Assembly: GCF_008064665.1 (NCBI RefSeq) | Contig: NZ_VRZA01000007.1 | Coordinates: forward strand, 124,001-188,000 | Length of the DNA stretch: 64,000 nucleotides | Reading direction: 5' to 3' | From: Parahaliea maris | GTDB lineage: Bacteria; Pseudomonadota; Gammaproteobacteria; Pseudomonadales; Halieaceae | Shown: positions 53,003 to 62,968 of the stretch, in pieces | Numbering within the stretch: position 1 is the stretch's first letter | Layout: every line of letters begins with the position of its first letter | Program-made: the position numbers and the translations under genes | Notes under the pieces: model-generated | The model's database searches: none | What the model was told of the DNA's origin: nothing | What the model saw: only the letters and a program-made list of their open reading frames with translations

Positions 53003-53245
53003 TTACGCTTCCTGAGGGTCAGGAAAGGGGATGAGGTTTAGTTCCAACTGCCGCAGATACAGCAGTGACATGAGGTACTCCTGCAGAACGCCAGGAGGGA
53101 AGTCCGAATGCTCTGAATCCAAAATGGCGATGGCTACAGACTCATAAGCCTCGAACTCGTCCTGCTTGTTCACAGGCTCACCTGGTATCAGCTGGACAGC
53201 TTCTTCCAGGCGAGTGCGTACCTCCCGCAGATCGGGTGTCTTCAT
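53003..53245 (-). CDS. Small helical protein of unknown function
   Basis: 80 residues, acidic and helical (REVRTRLEEAVQLIPGEPVN, then EYLMSLLYLRQLELNLIPFP). AAGGAA lies 8 bases before ATG 53245. It belongs to a run of small same-strand genes (54225 down to 52503) typical of the accessory part of integrative elements. The family is not recognised. Confidence 0.6.
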   Translation of the reverse strand: MKTPDLREVRTRLEEAVQLIPGEPVNKQDEFEAYESVAIAILDSEHSDFPPGVLQEYLMSLLYLRQLELNLIPFPDPQEA

Positions 53246-53298
53246 ATGAAAATTCCTTGGTTTTGGGAGAGGGTGTGTGCCGGAACGGCGGGGAAGGG

Positions 53299-53475
53299 TT
53301 AGAAGCGGAGGGCAGTGCGATGATCGGATTCGGGAAATTCGCCGATCCAATCAACGTGAACCCCTGCTATCAGCATGGCCTGGTCCCTGACGGCGTCGAA
53401 GAATTGCTCTTCTGGCAGTTCCCAGGCTGAAACCAGGTCGAGGGCGTCTTGCAGATAATCAATGTAATCGTCCAT
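53299..53475 (-). CDS. 58-residue island protein of unknown function
   Basis: Short gene with a good ribosome site (GGAGAAG, 7 bases before the ATG). The protein starts MDDYIDYLQDALDLVSAWEL and ends FPESDHRTALRF. It is acidic and helical, with the central LPEEQFFDAVRDQAMLIAG stretch. It is placed in line with its neighbours on the same strand, 53 bases before the next gene. I do not recognise the family. Confidence 0.6.
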   Translation of the reverse strand: MDDYIDYLQDALDLVSAWELPEEQFFDAVRDQAMLIAGVHVDWIGEFPESDHRTALRF

Positions 53476-53748
53476 AGGACTTCTCCTTGCGTGAGGTGAT
53501 GGTTGGTTCGGGTCAAAAACGATGGATCTGCCTCAAAATTGCTAAGGCGTTGAAAACAAACAGCTTTATTTATGTGAGTTAGGGTCGGTATAGGGTCGGT
53601 TTTCCAGGTTCGAGCCAAGACCCATTAGAAAAAGTGAAGACAAACAGGGAGTTACAAGGGAGTAAAAACATCCACCTCCCGAATCAAAGTCGAGCCGAGA
53701 AGCTTGGGGGTGATTGGCGTTACCGGGCGGGAAACCCAGAGGAGGTGG

Positions 53749-54225
53749 TTACTTTTTGGCCCGGGGAGCGGCCTTTTTCCTGGCGGGAGTGTGCTTGCGA
53801 GCGGGGGTCTTGCGGGGAGGCTTGGAGGATTGCAGCTGCTTGGCCTTGGTCAGAAAGCCCTGGACATCTCCGAGCTGGTGACACCTTTGCTTACCCTCGA
53901 TGGGCTCAATGACACCCTCCGCTTTCAGAGCTGCCATCAGGAAGGCCGGTGTGTTCACTGACCGACCTCGGAAAAGGCTCTTGAGGGCGATAGAGGTGAT
54001 GCCATTGTCAGTTTCCGAGGCTTCCAGCGTACTGAGGATGTGAGCCATGGAGACCCACTCGTCACTGAAGAAGCCGCCGCCGGGGTTCTCATGGATGCGG
54101 ATCATCAGCTGGTCGTCCTCGGTGGTGCCGAGGCAGTAGGTGATCTCGGACTTACCGGAGATGGTGGGGCATGATGATTTTTTGATCACCCGGGCTGAAG
54201 GTGACGCTACTTTGGGTTTTGCCAT
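53749..54225 (-). CDS. Small island protein with basic, histone-like tail
   Basis: 158 residues. A globular middle (MIRIHENPGGGFFSDEWVSM, then LSTLEASETDNGITSIALKS, LFRGRSVNTPAFLMAALKAE) suggests a winged-helix-like domain. The last 25 residues are almost only Lys, Arg, Pro and Ala (PARKHTPARKKAAPRAKK), a DNA-binding tail. It may bind island DNA or regulate the genes downstream. It is the first gene of the small-gene run. Confidence 0.6.
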   Translation of the reverse strand: MAKPKVASPSARVIKKSSCPTISGKSEITYCLGTTEDDQLMIRIHENPGGGFFSDEWVSMAHILSTLEASETDNGITSIALKSLFRGRSVNTPAFLMAALKAEGVIEPIEGKQRCHQLGDVQGFLTKAKQLQSSKPPRKTPARKHTPARKKAAPRAKK

Positions 54226-54755
54226 AGGTCGTTCTCCGTGATGGATTGAAGGGGTACTGCAGAGGGGATTTTTTGATGAAGCTCACAGACAGCGAATAGC
54301 TTCATCGCGGGGACTGCTTCCTTTCATATAAGATGGCAATTTTTGCGCATTGACGATTAGCTGATATCGCAGGGCAAACATATAGATTGGGCCGGCTGCG
54401 TTGAGGCAAGGGCACATGAAGTGGCGTTAAAGAGTGTTGGTGGTGCGGGCGTTCTGAGGAGTGGAATTGGATCAACCCGTTGGATTAACCCCGGGGCGGA
54501 GATATGACTAGGGGTTGGTCATTGTACTTAATTTCGTGCCCACCTCTCCCGAATTCCCTGCTCATTCAAGACGCAGGCTTCGTTGATACAAAGCATCGCG
54601 CAGGATTCAAGGAAGCTCTTCTTCCTCAACCCCCCCCAAGCCCGAAACAGCTCACATATTAACCACTTATGTGATTCTAAAGGAATCGGCGGGCTCGCAG
54701 GGTTTAACGTTTACCCTTCCCCGATATTCCCCTATTCTCTCACGCGGGAATGTGA
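54226..54755. other. Divergent intergenic region before the type I operon
   Basis: 530 bases with no gene seen. It contains an inverted repeat (GATGAAGCT 54275-54283, AGCTTCATC 54298-54306) close to the start of the minus-strand run, possibly an operator, and AT-rich sequence before the plus-strand operon. Confidence 0.5.
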
Positions 54756-54953
54756 ATGCTGAAAACCATGAGCGAACAAATTTTGACCTTAAAAGAGGTG
54801 GCAGCGTATCTGAAGCTTGCAGAGAAAACCGCTTATCGCCTGGCAGCCGACGGCAAGCTCCCTGGCTTCAAGGTTGGCGGAAGCTGGCGCTTCAAAGAAA
54901 CAGATTTAGAGCGCTGGATTGAAGAACAGAAAACTGAGAACAAGAACTCGTGA
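54756..54953 (+). CDS. Excisionase-type HTH protein
   Basis: 61 to 65 residues, depending on whether ATG 54756 or 54768 is used; MSEQILTLKEVAAYLKLAEK at 54768 is the usual family start. The protein is a MerR/excisionase-type helix-turn-helix (TAYRLAADGKLPGFKVGGSW, RFKETDLERWIE). Such genes often stand directly before type I restriction operons, and this one ends 30 bases before hsdM. A role in control of the operon is likely. Confidence 0.85.
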   Translation: MLKTMSEQILTLKEVAAYLKLAEKTAYRLAADGKLPGFKVGGSWRFKETDLERWIEEQKTENKNS

Positions 54954-54983
54954 TCAGAGTGTGGGAACAGGAAAACCGAATAG

Positions 54984-56465
54984 ATGTCAGGTGAAAAATT
55001 AAACTTATCACAATTAGAGCAATATCTTTCGAAAGCAGCCTGGATACTCAAAGGGCCGGTCGATGCCTCAGACTTCAAGGTCTACATATTTCCCTTGTTA
55101 TTTTTCAAGCGCGTATCGGATGTATATGACGAAGAATACCAGTCAGCGCTTGAAGAATCCGATGGTGATGTAGAGTACGCATCTCTGCCTGAAATGCATC
55201 GCTTTGAGATTCCCGAGGGCTGCCATTGGCGCGATGTTCGCGAGACCACCACCAATGTTGGCCAAGCCATTGAACATGCCTTGCGCGGAATCGAAAAGGC
55301 AAATCAGGAATATCTCTACGGCATATTTGGTGATGCCCAATGGAGTAACAAGAACAAGCTATCCGATAGCCTACTAATCAACCTTATTGAGCATTTTTCG
55401 CAATACACATTGGGCAGAGAAAATGCAAATCCAGATATGCTGGGCAATGCCTATGAGTATCTCATCAAGCACTTCGCCGACCTAACCAATAAAAAGGCAG
55501 GAGAGTTCTACACCCCGCGATCCGTTGTGCATCTATTGGGCCTGATCCTCGACCCCCATGAAGGTGAAACAATCTACGACCCTGCCTGCGGCACAGGTGG
55601 GATGCTGCTTGAGTGCGTTGATCACCTCAATCACAATAATGAAGACTACAGAACGCTAAAGCTCTACGGCCAAGAAAAGAACCTAACATCTAGCTCAATT
55701 GCTCGCATGAACATGTTCCTGCACGGTATTGAGGATTTTGAAATACTGCGCGGCGATACTCTCAGACAGCCTGCATTCTTCGAAGCTGATGGCCTTCAAA
55801 CATTCGATTGTGTCATAGCAAACCCCCCGTTCTCCCTCAAAGATTGGGGAGCCGAGAATTGGGCCAATGACCCATATGGCCGGAATATCGCTGGAGTTCC
55901 GCCACAAGGTAACGGCGATATGGCCTGGGTGCAGCACATGGTGAAATCCATGAATAGCACAGGAAGAATGACTGTGGTGCTGCCTCATGGAGCGCTATTT
56001 CGCAAAGGCGCTGAAGGCAAAATTCGTAGAGTGCTAATTGAGCATGACCTGCTAGAAGCCGTAATCGGCTTAGGACCCAATGTGTTCTACGGAACACAGC
56101 TAGCGGCATGTGTGATGGTATTCAAGCAAAACAAAGACACAGCGAAAAAAGGCAAAGTCCTATTTATAGATGCATCAGACCAAATTCGTGTAGGCCGAGC
56201 CCAAAACTTTTTAGAACCAAAACATGTTCAACAAATCCATAAATGGTATCAGGCGTTCGAGGATGTAGATAACTACGCAAAAGTCGCAACGCAGGAAAAC
56301 CTATTAGATAACGACTGCAACCTGAACATTCCGCTCTATGTCGAGAAAATTATTGAAGACAACTTGCCGAGCGTTGAAGAAGCCATGGCCGAATTGAAAG
56401 AGGCATGGGAAGCGAGCTTGGAAGCGGAAGAAAAGTTCAAGGAAGTATTGGAGAAGTTTATTTAA
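54984..56465 (+). CDS. hsdM: Type I restriction-modification methylase subunit, first copy
   Basis: 493 residues. N-terminal HsdM helical domain (PLLFFKRVSDVYDEEYQ), then the methyltransferase fold: SAM motif DPACGTGG at 199-206 and catalytic NPPF at 280-283, as for N6-adenine methylases. It would methylate the host's recognition sites using SAM, with HsdS giving specificity. Its stop overlaps the start of a second hsdM by one base (TAATG). Confidence 0.93.
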   Translation: MSGEKLNLSQLEQYLSKAAWILKGPVDASDFKVYIFPLLFFKRVSDVYDEEYQSALEESDGDVEYASLPEMHRFEIPEGCHWRDVRETTTNVGQAIEHALRGIEKANQEYLYGIFGDAQWSNKNKLSDSLLINLIEHFSQYTLGRENANPDMLGNAYEYLIKHFADLTNKKAGEFYTPRSVVHLLGLILDPHEGETIYDPACGTGGMLLECVDHLNHNNEDYRTLKLYGQEKNLTSSSIARMNMFLHGIEDFEILRGDTLRQPAFFEADGLQTFDCVIANPPFSLKDWGAENWANDPYGRNIAGVPPQGNGDMAWVQHMVKSMNSTGRMTVVLPHGALFRKGAEGKIRRVLIEHDLLEAVIGLGPNVFYGTQLAACVMVFKQNKDTAKKGKVLFIDASDQIRVGRAQNFLEPKHVQQIHKWYQAFEDVDNYAKVATQENLLDNDCNLNIPLYVEKIIEDNLPSVEEAMAELKEAWEASLEAEEKFKEVLEKFI

Positions 56466-57943
56466 TGTCGGCAAAAGAACTAGACCAAAAATCGCTAGAG
56501 AAATACCTGTGGGGCGCGGCCACGGCTTTGCGCGGCACTATCGACGCAGGTGATTACAAGCAGTACATATTCCCGCTGCTTTTCTTTAAGCGTATCTCCG
56601 ATGTTTACGATGAAGAGTTTGAGAATGCACTGGCAGAATCCGATGGCGATTTAGAGTACGCAGCATTCGCTGAAAACCACCACTTTCAAATCCCGGAAGG
56701 TTCACATTGGAAAGATGTGCGTGAAACAACGGTAAATGTGGGCCTTGCCCTACAAAACGCAATGCGGGCTATTGAGAAGGCGAACCCAGACACGCTAGAA
56801 AGCATTTTCGGTGATGCAAGCTGGACAAACAAAGATCGCTTGTCGGATGCGATGTTAACAAACTTGATAGAGCATTTTTCACAGCACAAACTGAATTTGA
56901 GTAACGTGCCTGATGACAAACTGGGTAACGCATACGAATACCTCATAAAGGAGTTCGCGGACGATAGCGGCCATACTGCCGCTGAGTTTTATACGAACCG
57001 AACCGTCGTAAAACTGATGACCTTGATCATGGACCCACAACCGGGAGAGTCTGTTTACGATCCCACCTGTGGTTCTGGTGGCTTACTTTTGAATTGTGCC
57101 CTGCATTTGAAAGAAGAAGGGAAAGAATACCGAACGCTCAAGCTCTATGGTCAGGAGATAAACCTCATAACATCGGCTATCGCTCGCATGAATATGTTTA
57201 TGCACGGTATTGAGGAATTCGATATTGTGCGGGGTAATACCTTGGCCAATCCGGGATTTCTGGAGAATGATGAACTTAAGAAGTTCAATGTCATCCTCGC
57301 AAACCCGCCATATTCAATTAAATCCTGGGATAGGAAGTCATTCGAAAATGATCCCTTTGGCCGAAATTTTTGGGGTACGCCGCCACAAAACTGCGCCGAC
57401 TACGCATTTGAACAACATATACACAAAAGTATGGATACAAAAAATGGTAGGTGTGTTCAGTTGTGGCCTCATGGCATCCTTTTCAGAGACAGCGAAAAGG
57501 AAATGCGACGCAAGATGATTGAGACAGACACAGTTGATTGTGTCATTGCCCTAGGAAAGAACCTGTTTTACAACTCATCCATGGAGTCCGCATTGTTGAT
57601 TAGACGGACAAATAAGGAGAGGAAAAAGAAAGGTAAGGTGCTGTTCATTAATGCATTTAAAGAGGTTAAGGAAGAAAAAGCTATTTCTTATCTATTAGAT
57701 CAACACATCGAAAAAATATATAAAGCGTATAGTAACTATGAAGATGTTGATGACTTTTGTCGCGTAGTGTCGAATGAAGATATCAAGGAGAATGATTGTT
57801 CTTTGTTGGTTACGAACTATATAAAATCATCGAGGATATCAGATCCAACCGACATAGAATTTAATGATGCTTATTCTGCATGGGAGAAAAGTACTATATC
57901 TTCAAGAATAAGTATGAGTTCCCTCTTGGGGCAAGAGGGGTGA
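56465..57943 (+). CDS. hsdM: Type I restriction-modification methylase subunit, second copy
   Basis: 492 residues, collinear with the first HsdM and clearly paralogous, but diverged: SAM motif DPTCGSGG at 199-206 and catalytic NPPY at 280-283, both intact. The last 130 residues use more A/T and differ most from the first copy. The ATG overlaps the stop upstream, and HsdS starts 2 bases after its own stop, so all are translated in step. Two HsdM subunits with one HsdS could form a heterodimeric methylase. Confidence 0.92.
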   Translation: MSAKELDQKSLEKYLWGAATALRGTIDAGDYKQYIFPLLFFKRISDVYDEEFENALAESDGDLEYAAFAENHHFQIPEGSHWKDVRETTVNVGLALQNAMRAIEKANPDTLESIFGDASWTNKDRLSDAMLTNLIEHFSQHKLNLSNVPDDKLGNAYEYLIKEFADDSGHTAAEFYTNRTVVKLMTLIMDPQPGESVYDPTCGSGGLLLNCALHLKEEGKEYRTLKLYGQEINLITSAIARMNMFMHGIEEFDIVRGNTLANPGFLENDELKKFNVILANPPYSIKSWDRKSFENDPFGRNFWGTPPQNCADYAFEQHIHKSMDTKNGRCVQLWPHGILFRDSEKEMRRKMIETDTVDCVIALGKNLFYNSSMESALLIRRTNKERKKKGKVLFINAFKEVKEEKAISYLLDQHIEKIYKAYSNYEDVDDFCRVVSNEDIKENDCSLLVTNYIKSSRISDPTDIEFNDAYSAWEKSTISSRISMSSLLGQEG

Positions 57944-57945
57944 TC

Positions 57946-59148
57946 ATGAAGTTAGATAAGTTAAGCTGGAAAAAAGTAAAGCTCGGAGACGTAGTCACAA
58001 AAAGGGAAGAAGTTGATAGAGCTAACGCTAAAAATGAGTTTGATCTCTTTATTAAGGTTGATCATTTAGATGCTGAGTCCTTACATGTAAAAAGATGGGC
58101 CTCTCAAGAAGCGCACGAGATTCCTCCCACATTCTACAAGATTTTCAGAAAGGGGCAGGTTTTGTTTCCAACACGAAACCCCCATTTAAAGAGAGCTTCT
58201 TTAGCCCACTTTGATGGGATATGCGGAGAAAAGACATTAACCATAGAGGCCAACTCAGAAATAATTCTTCCTGAGTTCCTTCCGTTTCTGTTTCATTGCG
58301 ATGCGTTCTACGCGCACACAACTTCTTCGATTGTTGGTTCAACAAATCCACATGTTCGTTGGAGGGATGTGGCAAAATTCGAGTTTTTATTGCCTTCTAT
58401 TAATGTTCAGCGTGAGCTTTCAGAACTTTTATGGTGTGGCGACGAAACTATTGAGTCTTCTGTTAGAACTAAAAGTGATCTTTCATCTTTGCTGAATGCT
58501 GAGGTTGAATCAGAGATTCATGGAGTAGATATCGCCGGGAAAACCATCAACCAGGTTCTCTCGGAGCTATCAAAGTCCATCAATGTAATAAAGCTCAAAG
58601 AGCTTGGAAGTGTATTCAAGGGTAGAGGAATACCAAAAGCTGAAGTCCTTCGCGAAGGAATTCCTTGTGTCAGATATGGAGAACTATACACAAAACATCA
58701 TCGCATAATTAGGGATTTTGACTCGTATATATCAGAGGAATCTGCTGAGAAAGCCGTTCAACTCAAAAAAAATGATGTTCTATTTGCCGGTTCAGGTGAA
58801 ACTATTACCGAAATTGGAAAGTCAGCATGCTTTATACACGATGACAAGGCATATTCTGGCAGCGACATTTTAATATTTCGGCCACATGATATGGATGGCG
58901 TGTATTTGGGGTATCTGATGAATTCTCAGCTGGTGAGACAGCAGCTAAACAAATTTGGAACTGGAGCTACTGTTATGCATATATATGCAGCAGACGTAGA
59001 AAAACTACAAGTACCTGACTTGGGTAAAGATAAGCAAATAGCAATAGGGCAACGTCTAGAGACCATAACAAAAGAAATATTCTTGATGGATGAAAAAATA
59101 GCAAAGGCTAAAGAATTACAAAAAGTAATTATCAATCAGGTATTTTAG
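57946..59148 (+). CDS. hsdS: Type I restriction-modification specificity subunit
   Basis: 400 residues with the two-fold HsdS layout. The first target-recognition domain is about 1-190; a conserved helical spacer (NVQRELSELLWCGDETIESS) and the second domain from about residue 210 (KLKELGSVFKGRGIPKAEVL, then KNDVLFAGSG, IYAADVEKLQVPDL) follow, closed by a helical end (LMDEKIAKAKELQKVIINQV). It is markedly A/T-rich compared with HsdR. It recognises a bipartite DNA site; the sequence of that site cannot be read from the protein. Confidence 0.92.
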   Translation: MKLDKLSWKKVKLGDVVTKREEVDRANAKNEFDLFIKVDHLDAESLHVKRWASQEAHEIPPTFYKIFRKGQVLFPTRNPHLKRASLAHFDGICGEKTLTIEANSEIILPEFLPFLFHCDAFYAHTTSSIVGSTNPHVRWRDVAKFEFLLPSINVQRELSELLWCGDETIESSVRTKSDLSSLLNAEVESEIHGVDIAGKTINQVLSELSKSINVIKLKELGSVFKGRGIPKAEVLREGIPCVRYGELYTKHHRIIRDFDSYISEESAEKAVQLKKNDVLFAGSGETITEIGKSACFIHDDKAYSGSDILIFRPHDMDGVYLGYLMNSQLVRQQLNKFGTGATVMHIYAADVEKLQVPDLGKDKQIAIGQRLETITKEIFLMDEKIAKAKELQKVIINQVF

Positions 59149-59150
59149 GG

Positions 59151-62120
59151 ATGGGATTTACTGAATTAAATAGCGTCGAGCACTACATCATCAATCAATT
59201 GACGGGTGTAAATCTCAATCAGGGAAAGGTCGCTGAGACACCTTTGCAGCCCTATGGCGCTGAGTGGCAATATCAAAGTTCAGAGCAGCTTGGCCGTGGT
59301 GTTAATGAAGTACTCGTTGAGTCGCAGGTGAAAGAAGCGTTACTGCGTCTTAACCCTGAAATACAAGCGAAGCCTGAACTGGCGGATGAGGTCATCTACA
59401 AGCTCCGCGCCATTTTAATCTCGGTAAATCAGATTGGTCTTGTAAAAGCCAATGAAGAATTCTTCTTGTGGCTTACAGGCGAGAAAACCATGCCTTTCGG
59501 CGAGAGTAATCGCCATGTACCTGTTCGCTTAATCGATTTCGACGATTTCGCCAATAACCAATATATAGTCACTAACCAGTTTCGCATTCATCACCGCGAA
59601 ACCAAGATACCCGATGTGGTGATGGTGATTAACGGCATTCCCGTTGTCATCGGCGAAGCTAAAACACCCATCCGGCCATCCGTGAGCTGGCTTGATGGCG
59701 CGAATGAAATACACAACATCTATGAGAATGCGGTTCCGCAGCTCTTTGTGCCGAATATCTTGTCTTTTGCGACTGAAGGCAAAGAGCTGTATTACGGCGC
59801 TATACGCTGCCCATTAGAATTTTGGGCGCCGTGGCGACTGGAGAATGACGACGAGAAAATTGCCAAAAGCCTTGGTTTAGCTGGTATGGGTAAGGAGCTT
59901 ATCGACTTGCTAAGCCCGGTTCGCCTGCTCGATATCATGCGTAACTTCTCTTTGTTTACTAGCAACAGCAAGAAGCAGCGTATGAAGGTCATACCGCGCT
60001 TTCAGCAATATGAAGGGGCCAACAAGATTGTTCAGCGGGTTATAGAGGGCAAGATCAAAAAGGGCTTGATTTGGCACTTCCAAGGCTCAGGTAAATCATT
60101 GCTCATGGTCTTTGCTGCGCAAAAGCTCCGCCGCGAAGTCTCCCTTAAAAGCCCAACCGTTATTGTGCTGGTAGACAGAACCGACCTGGACACACAGATT
60201 AGCGGGACGTTTAATGCCGCGGACATCGCCAATGTCGAAACCACCGAAAGCATTAAAGAGCTACAGCAAATACTGGAGCGGGATACCCGCAAGATCATTA
60301 TCTCGATGATTCATAAGTTCCGCGATGCGAAGCCAGACATGAATACCCGCGACAATATCATTGTTCTTGTGGATGAAGCACACCGCACTCAAGAAGGCGA
60401 TCTTGGTCGCCAGATGCGGGCTGCATTACCCAATGCTTTCCTATTTGGTCTGACAGGAACGCCAGTCAACAAGGCGGACAAGAATACATTCTGGGCTTTT
60501 GGCGCTGAGGAAGATCAAGGCGGATATATGAGCCGCTATACCTTCCACGACTCCATCCGCGATAAAGCAACACTGCCTCTGCATTTTGAGCCGCGCTTGG
60601 TTGATGTCCATGTTGATAAAGACTCCTTGGATCAGGCTTTTGAAAACCTGAAAGAGAGAGCGGGCCTTACGGATGAGGAAGCAGATGCCTTAAACCAGAA
60701 ATCGGCGAAGATGGCTGCATTCCTCAAGGCTCCGGAGCGCGTTGAGAAGATCGTGAATGACATTGCCGTGCATTTCAAAGAGAAGGTGTTACCCCATGGC
60801 TTCAAGGCAATGATAGTCACGCCGGATCGCCATGCTTGTGTTCAATACAAGGAAGAGCTGGATAAGAACTTCCCAGTCGAAGCCAGTAAAGTTGTTATTT
60901 CTACGACGGCTAACGATGAGCTTGAGTTTAAACAAAAATGGGGTGTTGATAAAAGCCAGCAGGAAAAGATCGTCGATGAGTTTAACGATGCCACCTCAGA
61001 ACTTAAATTTATTATCGTTACAGCCAAGCTTTTGACGGGGTTTGATTCACCAATACTTCAAACGATGTATTTAGACAAGTCCATAAAAGATCACACGCTC
61101 CTCCAGGCGATATGCCGGACTAACCGTCTGTATCCGTATAAAACCTTCGGCAGAATTGTCGATTATTTTGGAGTATTTGATGATGCAGCAAAGGCTCTTG
61201 AGTTCGATGATGAAAGCCTACAGCAGGTTATCACCAATCTTGCCGAGCTCAGGTCAAAATTGCCACAAGCAATGGCGGACGCTTTATCTCATTTTGAAGG
61301 AGTTGATCGCGCCCTGGAAGGATTTGAGGGATTAGAAGCCGCGCAGGATGCCATTGATACTGACGAGAAGAAAGATGCCTTTGCAGCAGACTTCAAATAC
61401 TTAGCCAAGCTTTGGGAATCGCTTTCGCCGGATAATATCCTTGATGCCTATAACACCGATTATAAATGGCTCGCCCAGGTCTATGAGTCGGTCAAACCAG
61501 CTTCAGACAACATTGGGAAATTGCTGTGGTTAACCTTGGGTGCACAGACAACCCAGTTGATCCATGAAAACATTCATGTCGGTGAAGTGCATACACTAGA
61601 TGAATTCGTTATGGACGCCGACGTTATTGAAGATATATTCAATAACCCTGATCCAAGGAAGACAAAGCAATTAGAGAAGGCGTTAGCGAAACGCTTTAAA
61701 GATCGCGTCGATCTTCCAGTATTTAAGTCGTTGAGCGAGAGGCTTGAAACGCTTAGAGATAAGGCTGAGAAAGGACTAATCGCCTCAATCGACTTTGTTA
61801 AAGAGCTTTGCAAGATCGCTAAGGAAACACTCCAGGCTGAAAAGGAGCTTGAGGAAGCTAGACAAGAGAAATCACCAAAAGCCGCTCTTACTGAGCTATT
61901 CTTGGAGCTGAAAAGCAACCAAACGCCCGCAGTCGTCGAGCGCATAGTCAATGATATTGATGCCATTGTTCGCATAGTACGTTTCCCTGGCTGGCAGAAT
62001 ACTACTGGGGGCGAACGTGAGGTGCAGAAGTCGCTGCGTAAGACATTGCTGAAATACAAGCTGCATACTGATCAGGATTTATTTGATCAGGCATACGCAT
62101 ATATTCGGGAATACTATTGA
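59151..62120 (+). CDS. hsdR: Type I restriction endonuclease subunit R
   Basis: 989 residues. N-terminal PD-(D/E)xK nuclease: Asp155 (PDVVMVI) and Glu169-x-Lys171 (IGEAKTP). Then the translocase: Walker A GSGKS at 312-316, DEAH at 408-411, LTGTP, and motif VI QAICRTNRLYP. The helical C-terminus binds HsdM/S. It moves DNA past the complex and cuts unmethylated DNA at a distance. It starts 2 bases after hsdS. Its stop overlaps the start of the next gene by one base, showing that two further genes are part of the same transcript. Confidence 0.95.
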   Translation: MGFTELNSVEHYIINQLTGVNLNQGKVAETPLQPYGAEWQYQSSEQLGRGVNEVLVESQVKEALLRLNPEIQAKPELADEVIYKLRAILISVNQIGLVKANEEFFLWLTGEKTMPFGESNRHVPVRLIDFDDFANNQYIVTNQFRIHHRETKIPDVVMVINGIPVVIGEAKTPIRPSVSWLDGANEIHNIYENAVPQLFVPNILSFATEGKELYYGAIRCPLEFWAPWRLENDDEKIAKSLGLAGMGKELIDLLSPVRLLDIMRNFSLFTSNSKKQRMKVIPRFQQYEGANKIVQRVIEGKIKKGLIWHFQGSGKSLLMVFAAQKLRREVSLKSPTVIVLVDRTDLDTQISGTFNAADIANVETTESIKELQQILERDTRKIIISMIHKFRDAKPDMNTRDNIIVLVDEAHRTQEGDLGRQMRAALPNAFLFGLTGTPVNKADKNTFWAFGAEEDQGGYMSRYTFHDSIRDKATLPLHFEPRLVDVHVDKDSLDQAFENLKERAGLTDEEADALNQKSAKMAAFLKAPERVEKIVNDIAVHFKEKVLPHGFKAMIVTPDRHACVQYKEELDKNFPVEASKVVISTTANDELEFKQKWGVDKSQQEKIVDEFNDATSELKFIIVTAKLLTGFDSPILQTMYLDKSIKDHTLLQAICRTNRLYPYKTFGRIVDYFGVFDDAAKALEFDDESLQQVITNLAELRSKLPQAMADALSHFEGVDRALEGFEGLEAAQDAIDTDEKKDAFAADFKYLAKLWESLSPDNILDAYNTDYKWLAQVYESVKPASDNIGKLLWLTLGAQTTQLIHENIHVGEVHTLDEFVMDADVIEDIFNNPDPRKTKQLEKALAKRFKDRVDLPVFKSLSERLETLRDKAEKGLIASIDFVKELCKIAKETLQAEKELEEARQEKSPKAALTELFLELKSNQTPAVVERIVNDIDAIVRIVRFPGWQNTTGGEREVQKSLRKTLLKYKLHTDQDLFDQAYAYIREYY

Positions 62121-62968
62121 TGCCTCAAGACGATAATATAGCTGCACTTGAGATTACTGGCTTTCCAATTGATGATGATTGTGTCGGGTCAAAATGGAAA
62201 GTTGAGAATGAAGATCAGTTGGCTCGTCTTATAGCAATAGTTATTATGGGACAGGCTGCGCAGGCAGCTCATATTATTGACGAATTATTACCAGCCGCTC
62301 CTGCATTTACTACTGATGCACTCAAACAGGAAGCAGTAATAAAGTTCACTGTTCAGGAAGTGGCTCAAACTCCACGAAAGGGTTATCCCAGAATTCAGAG
62401 GGATGGCTTGATATTTGAAATTATTTCCTGGATAGCTGCCAAACAGGTATCCGGTGACAAATGTTTTCTTAAAGATCCGCACACGAGTTCTACATCTCAA
62501 GGCTTAGACGGGATCATGATAGAGCTTAATGAAGATGGTAGTGAAATATTAAAATCCACCATCTTTGAAGATAAGTGTACGGACAATCCACGAGATACAT
62601 TTACGCAGAAAGTAATACCTGGGTTCTTAGATCGGCACGGAAACACGAGAAACGCAGAGCTTATTGCTGCCGCTGCAACCCTTATCCAGCTAAGTGGAGT
62701 TAGTAATGTGCAGGCCATGTCTATGGTTCGCAAAGTAATTGATAACTCAAGCAGGCAATATCGAGCAGGTTTTGCGTTAACTCAGGATTTCAATACGGAG
62801 GAAGCCCAGAAGGCGTTGTTTAAGGGGTATGACAAAATAAAGGATATAAACCAGGAACAACGTATTGGTGCAAGCCTTATTGTGGATGGAAAGTTAAGGG
62901 ATTGGTTTGATGCGTTGTCAACAAAAATCATTGCTTACATAGAACAGTTAGATGTGGAGCAGGATTAA
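62120..62968 (+). CDS. Putative nuclease paired with helicase (HamA/AbpA-like by layout)
   Basis: 282 residues. The central part shows Asp130 (GLDGIMIEL) and Glu150-Asp-Lys152 (TIFEDKCTDNPRD), a D...ExK arrangement of PD-(D/E)xK nucleases. Then come VIPGFLDRHGNTRNAELIAA and a helical C-terminal part. A nuclease next to a helicase resembles the HamAB (Hachiman) or AbpAB defence pairs, but the sequence is not close enough for me to name the family. ATG 62120 overlaps the HsdR stop (TGATG), and its own stop overlaps the helicase start (TAATG). Confidence 0.6.
   Translation: MPQDDNIAALEITGFPIDDDCVGSKWKVENEDQLARLIAIVIMGQAAQAAHIIDELLPAAPAFTTDALKQEAVIKFTVQEVAQTPRKGYPRIQRDGLIFEIISWIAAKQVSGDKCFLKDPHTSSTSQGLDGIMIELNEDGSEILKSTIFEDKCTDNPRDTFTQKVIPGFLDRHGNTRNAELIAAAATLIQLSGVSNVQAMSMVRKVIDNSSRQYRAGFALTQDFNTEEAQKALFKGYDKIKDINQEQRIGASLIVDGKLRDWFDALSTKIIAYIEQLDVEQD

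Noticed and set aside
54275-54306. Rho-independent terminator
   Set aside because: The 9-bp stem has its T-run on the wrong side for either direction of transcription, so I list it only as an inverted repeat.
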